From NCBI RefSeq assembly GCF_910577125.1, contig NZ_CAJTMN010000089.1:1-7947 (forward strand): DNA of 7,947 nt. The letters are read 5' to 3'. The notes below the pieces were generated by a model. The model did no database searches, was not told where the DNA came from, and worked only from the letters and a program-made list of their open reading frames with translations. This document shows, in pieces, positions 6,433 to 7,947 of this stretch; positions within the stretch are counted from its first letter, which is position 1; each line of letters begins with the position of its first letter. A program made the position numbers and the translations under genes. This DNA comes from an uncultured Rikenella sp. (GTDB lineage: Bacteria > Bacteroidota > Bacteroidia > Bacteroidales > Rikenellaceae).

Positions 6433-7509
6433 TCATTTCTTTTTCAGATACGGCCCGACCAACCGGCTCTGGAAATCGCCCTGCCCGGGATACCACCACT
6501 CGACGATCGTCCCCTGCGGATCGATCAGCACGTAGGTCGGCATCACGTTCGACCGATAGATCGCCCCTGCGCCGGCATAGGTTCCCATCCCGTCCGAGAT
6601 CTGCTTCCACGGCAGCTGCTGCCACTGAACGGCCCCCTGCCACATCTCTTTCGAAGCGTCGAGACTGATGCCGACGATCTCCAGCCGGTCACCGTACTCG
6701 GCATAGAGTTTCTTCAGCTCCGGAAAAGCGGCATAGCACCCGCCGCACCCCGAGCTCCAGAGGTCGAGCAACACATATTTCCCCCGTCCGGCATAATCCG
6801 ACAGTTTGCAGACCCGCCCCGACGTATCGGCCCCCTCGAAGTCGACGAACGGTTCGCCGACCTGCGGCACGTGCGGCGGATCGATCGCCAGAGCGATGGA
6901 CCGCCCCTCCAGCGTCGCCCGATTTTCAGGGGTCAGCCGGTCGTAAATCCACTGTGCTTTTTCTTTCGGCACAACGCCGAACCTAACGTAAGACACCAGG
7001 CTGTTCAGCATCGCCTGCGAGTTGGGATAACGGACATAAACCGGCCACAGCCGCTCCACGGATACGCGCCACACGGAATCGCCATACTTCTCATATCCCT
7101 CGTCGCTCTCGATCAGGGCATCCAGGTCGGACAAATCCACAGCCCGTATCTCCGCCTCGATCGCCTGTTCGGGTTCGTTGCTGACCGCCGTCCAGTCACC
7201 GTCGCCCGTACCGATGATCTGCATCCGGGTGGTGTCGGTCATCCACAAACTGCCGGTGTATCGACCGGTGGAGGAGGAGATCGTCATTTTCGCCCGCTCT
7301 CCCGCGGGAAGCGTCCCGGAAAAGGAAAACCGTCCATCCCGGATGGTATCGGTATCGAAACTGACTCCGCTATTGTGCCAGATGCGGAAAATCCGGACTT
7401 TGACCGAATCTTTGTCGTCCACGCCGGTAATCCGGCCCTCGATTTTCCAGGCCGAGGCTGTGCCTCCGACAAACAAGGTCAGGAGTGTCAGGAAAAGGGA
7501 TTTTTTCAT
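6433..7509 (-). CDS. Periplasmic TlpA-type thioredoxin with DUF4369-like N-terminus
   Basis: The 358-residue product begins with a signal peptide (MKKSLFLTLLTLFVGGTASA). Residues 21-110 are a beta-rich region beginning WKIEGRITGVDD and containing DGRFSFSGTLP, the pattern of the DUF4369-type N-terminal domain common in Bacteroidetes thioredoxins. A helical linker (about 112-205) leads to a TlpA-like domain (215-358) with WSSGCGGC (Cys255, Cys258) and the cis-proline in VMPTYVLID (Pro324). Both redox cysteines are present. Such proteins are thought to keep thiols of exported proteins reduced in the periplasm or at the outer membrane; the substrate is unknown. It is the first gene of the operon with the smaller thioredoxin and rnhB. 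Its upstream region is occupied by an antisense-facing lectin-like fragment starting right at its start codon, and no clear promoter was recognised there. Confidence 0.9.
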   Translation of the reverse strand: MKKSLFLTLLTLFVGGTASAWKIEGRITGVDDKDSVKVRIFRIWHNSGVSFDTDTIRDGRFSFSGTLPAGERAKMTISSSTGRYTGSLWMTDTTRMQIIGTGDGDWTAVSNEPEQAIEAEIRAVDLSDLDALIESDEGYEKYGDSVWRVSVERLWPVYVRYPNSQAMLNSLVSYVRFGVVPKEKAQWIYDRLTPENRATLEGRSIALAIDPPHVPQVGEPFVDFEGADTSGRVCKLSDYAGRGKYVLLDLWSSGCGGCYAAFPELKKLYAEYGDRLEIVGISLDASKEMWQGAVQWQQLPWKQISDGMGTYAGAGAIYRSNVMPTYVLIDPQGTIVEWWYPGQGDFQSRLVGPYLKKK

Positions 7510-7759
7510 GATTCGGCAAGATATTTTATTTCGGGCCGCCCCGGGCTACCGCTTTCACGCGGATGGCGCGCTGCTCGGCATCGGCAACGACGGGTTCTGC
7601 TGGTCTGCGGCCACGGACGACTTCAACGGTCTGGACTTGCATTTCTATTCGCAGTACCTCTACACCTGCAGCGCGAACGGCCACGCCTACGGTTTTCCGT
7701 TGCGTTGCCTCTCGCACCCACAGGGTGTTTTACTGGCAAGTGGGCTGACACAGCCGTAG
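7508..7759 (+). pseudogene. C-terminal fragment of a FISUMP / C-type-lectin-like domain protein
   Basis: An 83-codon frame opens at an ATG that overlaps the start codon of the divergent thioredoxin gene; residues from about 9 onward (7532-7714) resemble the end of a Fibrobacter-type major paralogous (FISUMP) domain. Key marks are RAAPGYRFHADGALLGIG, GFCWSA and the closing YGFPLRCLS. The normal N-terminal half, signal peptide and promoter are missing, so this is probably a remnant. Between WSA and YGFPLRC many codons look like variants of AAC (GAC, TTC, TAC, CTC, CAT), the pattern seen in variable regions of diversity-generating retroelement targets. The frame runs 15 codons past the domain through a hairpin before TAG. 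Alternatives are a displaced variable-region cassette or a chance remnant. Domain identity is fairly likely; diversification is inference. Confidence 0.6.
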
Positions 7760-7806
7760 CGAAACGAAGTTTCGCCCGTCCACGGGACGTGGGGCCCGCG
7801 CGGCCC
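7715..7806. other. Cluster of five short perfect stem-loops
   Basis: Consecutive hairpins are CACCC-ACA-GGGTG (7715-7727), GGCTG-ACA-CAGCC (7743-7755), GCGAAAC-GAA-GTTTCGC (7759-7775), CCACG-GGA-CGTGG (7780-7792) and GGGCC-CGCGC-GGCCC (7792-7806; the last two share one base). The first four have 3-nt loops, and two share the loop ACA. They start right after the lectin-like fragment. A structured RNA, a DNA recombination or priming site, or a dispersed repeat are all possible. Confidence 0.55.
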
Positions 7807-7831
7807 GAGCGCAGTACCCTCAAACCAAACG

Positions 7832-7905
7832 CGCGCCGACGCCTTAACAGGAAAATCATTCAAAAGCGTTTCCCGCTTTTGAATATGATTTTCCAAGGCG
7901 CGCGG
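7832..7905. repeat. Long composite inverted repeat
   Basis: The inner stem pairs GGAAAATCAT (7850-7859) with ATGATTTTCC (7885-7894) and TCAAAAGCG (7860-7868) with CGCTTTTGA (7874-7882), giving 19 bp with a 2-nt bulge (7883-7884) and a TTTCC loop. An outer arm CGCCTT (7840-7845) pairs with AAGGCG (7895-7900), and flanking CGCG strings extend it. No T-tract follows on either strand, so it is not a standard terminator. Confidence 0.75.
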
Positions 7906-7927
7906 AAAAAATCAAGGCCGAAACTCT

Positions 7928-7945
7928 GCGACCCGCAAGGGTCGC
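7928..7945. repeat. Perfect 7-bp hairpin with GCAA tetraloop
   Basis: GCGACCC (7928-7934) pairs perfectly with GGGTCGC (7939-7945) around GCAA, a GNRA-class loop, which favours a folded RNA on the plus strand. It lies two bases from the window edge, so what follows cannot be seen. Positions 7906-7927 between it and the previous hairpin hold nothing I recognise. Confidence 0.65.
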
Positions 7946-7947
7946 GC

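Noticed and set aside
7687..7896. 69-residue minus-strand frame over the hairpin region
   Set aside because: It has no domain, runs through several stem-loops and overlaps the better supported lectin-like fragment in antisense. An open frame is expected by chance in such GC-rich DNA.

Overview
The window looks like a chromosomal stretch from a GC-rich member of the Bacteroidales, most like Alistipes or a relative. The clues are the TlpA/DUF4369-type periplasmic thioredoxins, a relaxed lipoprotein signal, A/T-rich start regions without strong Shine-Dalgarno motifs, a FISUMP-type domain fragment and small TonB_C-like secreted proteins. The genus is an inference from protein style; no rRNA or marker gene is present to confirm it.

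Layout, left to right. Positions 1-180 are non-coding and carry two inverted repeats. A plus-strand Crp/Fnr-family regulator (181-852) follows and ends at a strong intrinsic terminator (880-927), which it shares with a convergent minus-strand operon. That operon is transcribed from about 5080 down to 935. It holds four tandem paralogues of a small secreted protein with a TonB_C-like domain (in transcription order 4451-5080, 3779-4429, 3114-3758, 2469-3095). They are followed by a cysteine-rich lipoprotein (935-2449). Gaps are 18-21 nt throughout. The two promoter-proximal paralogues carry the same in-frame TAA at the same codon; the other two are intact.

Right of a strong minus-strand terminator (5149-5200) lies a second minus-strand operon. 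It runs from a DUF4369-like/TlpA thioredoxin lipid- or periplasm-targeted protein (6433-7509) to a smaller TlpA-like thioredoxin (5892-6416) and ribonuclease HII, rnhB (5229-5840). The two thioredoxins probably act on thiols or disulfides outside the cytoplasm; rnhB is a cytoplasmic housekeeping gene that rides in the same transcript.

The right end (7510-7947) has no intact gene. It holds a plus-strand fragment resembling the C-terminal end of a FISUMP/C-type-lectin-like domain, the fold often used as a target of diversity-generating retroelements. A run of about seven closely packed perfect stem-loops follows, up to the window edge.

The most unusual content is the paralogue array. Signal peptide, core domain and C-terminal tail each group the copies differently, and stretches of about 250-300 nt are identical or nearly so while the tails diverge. 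This points to repeated recombination or gene conversion in a constant-core/variable-tail family. The second point of interest is the lectin-like fragment with its hairpin array.
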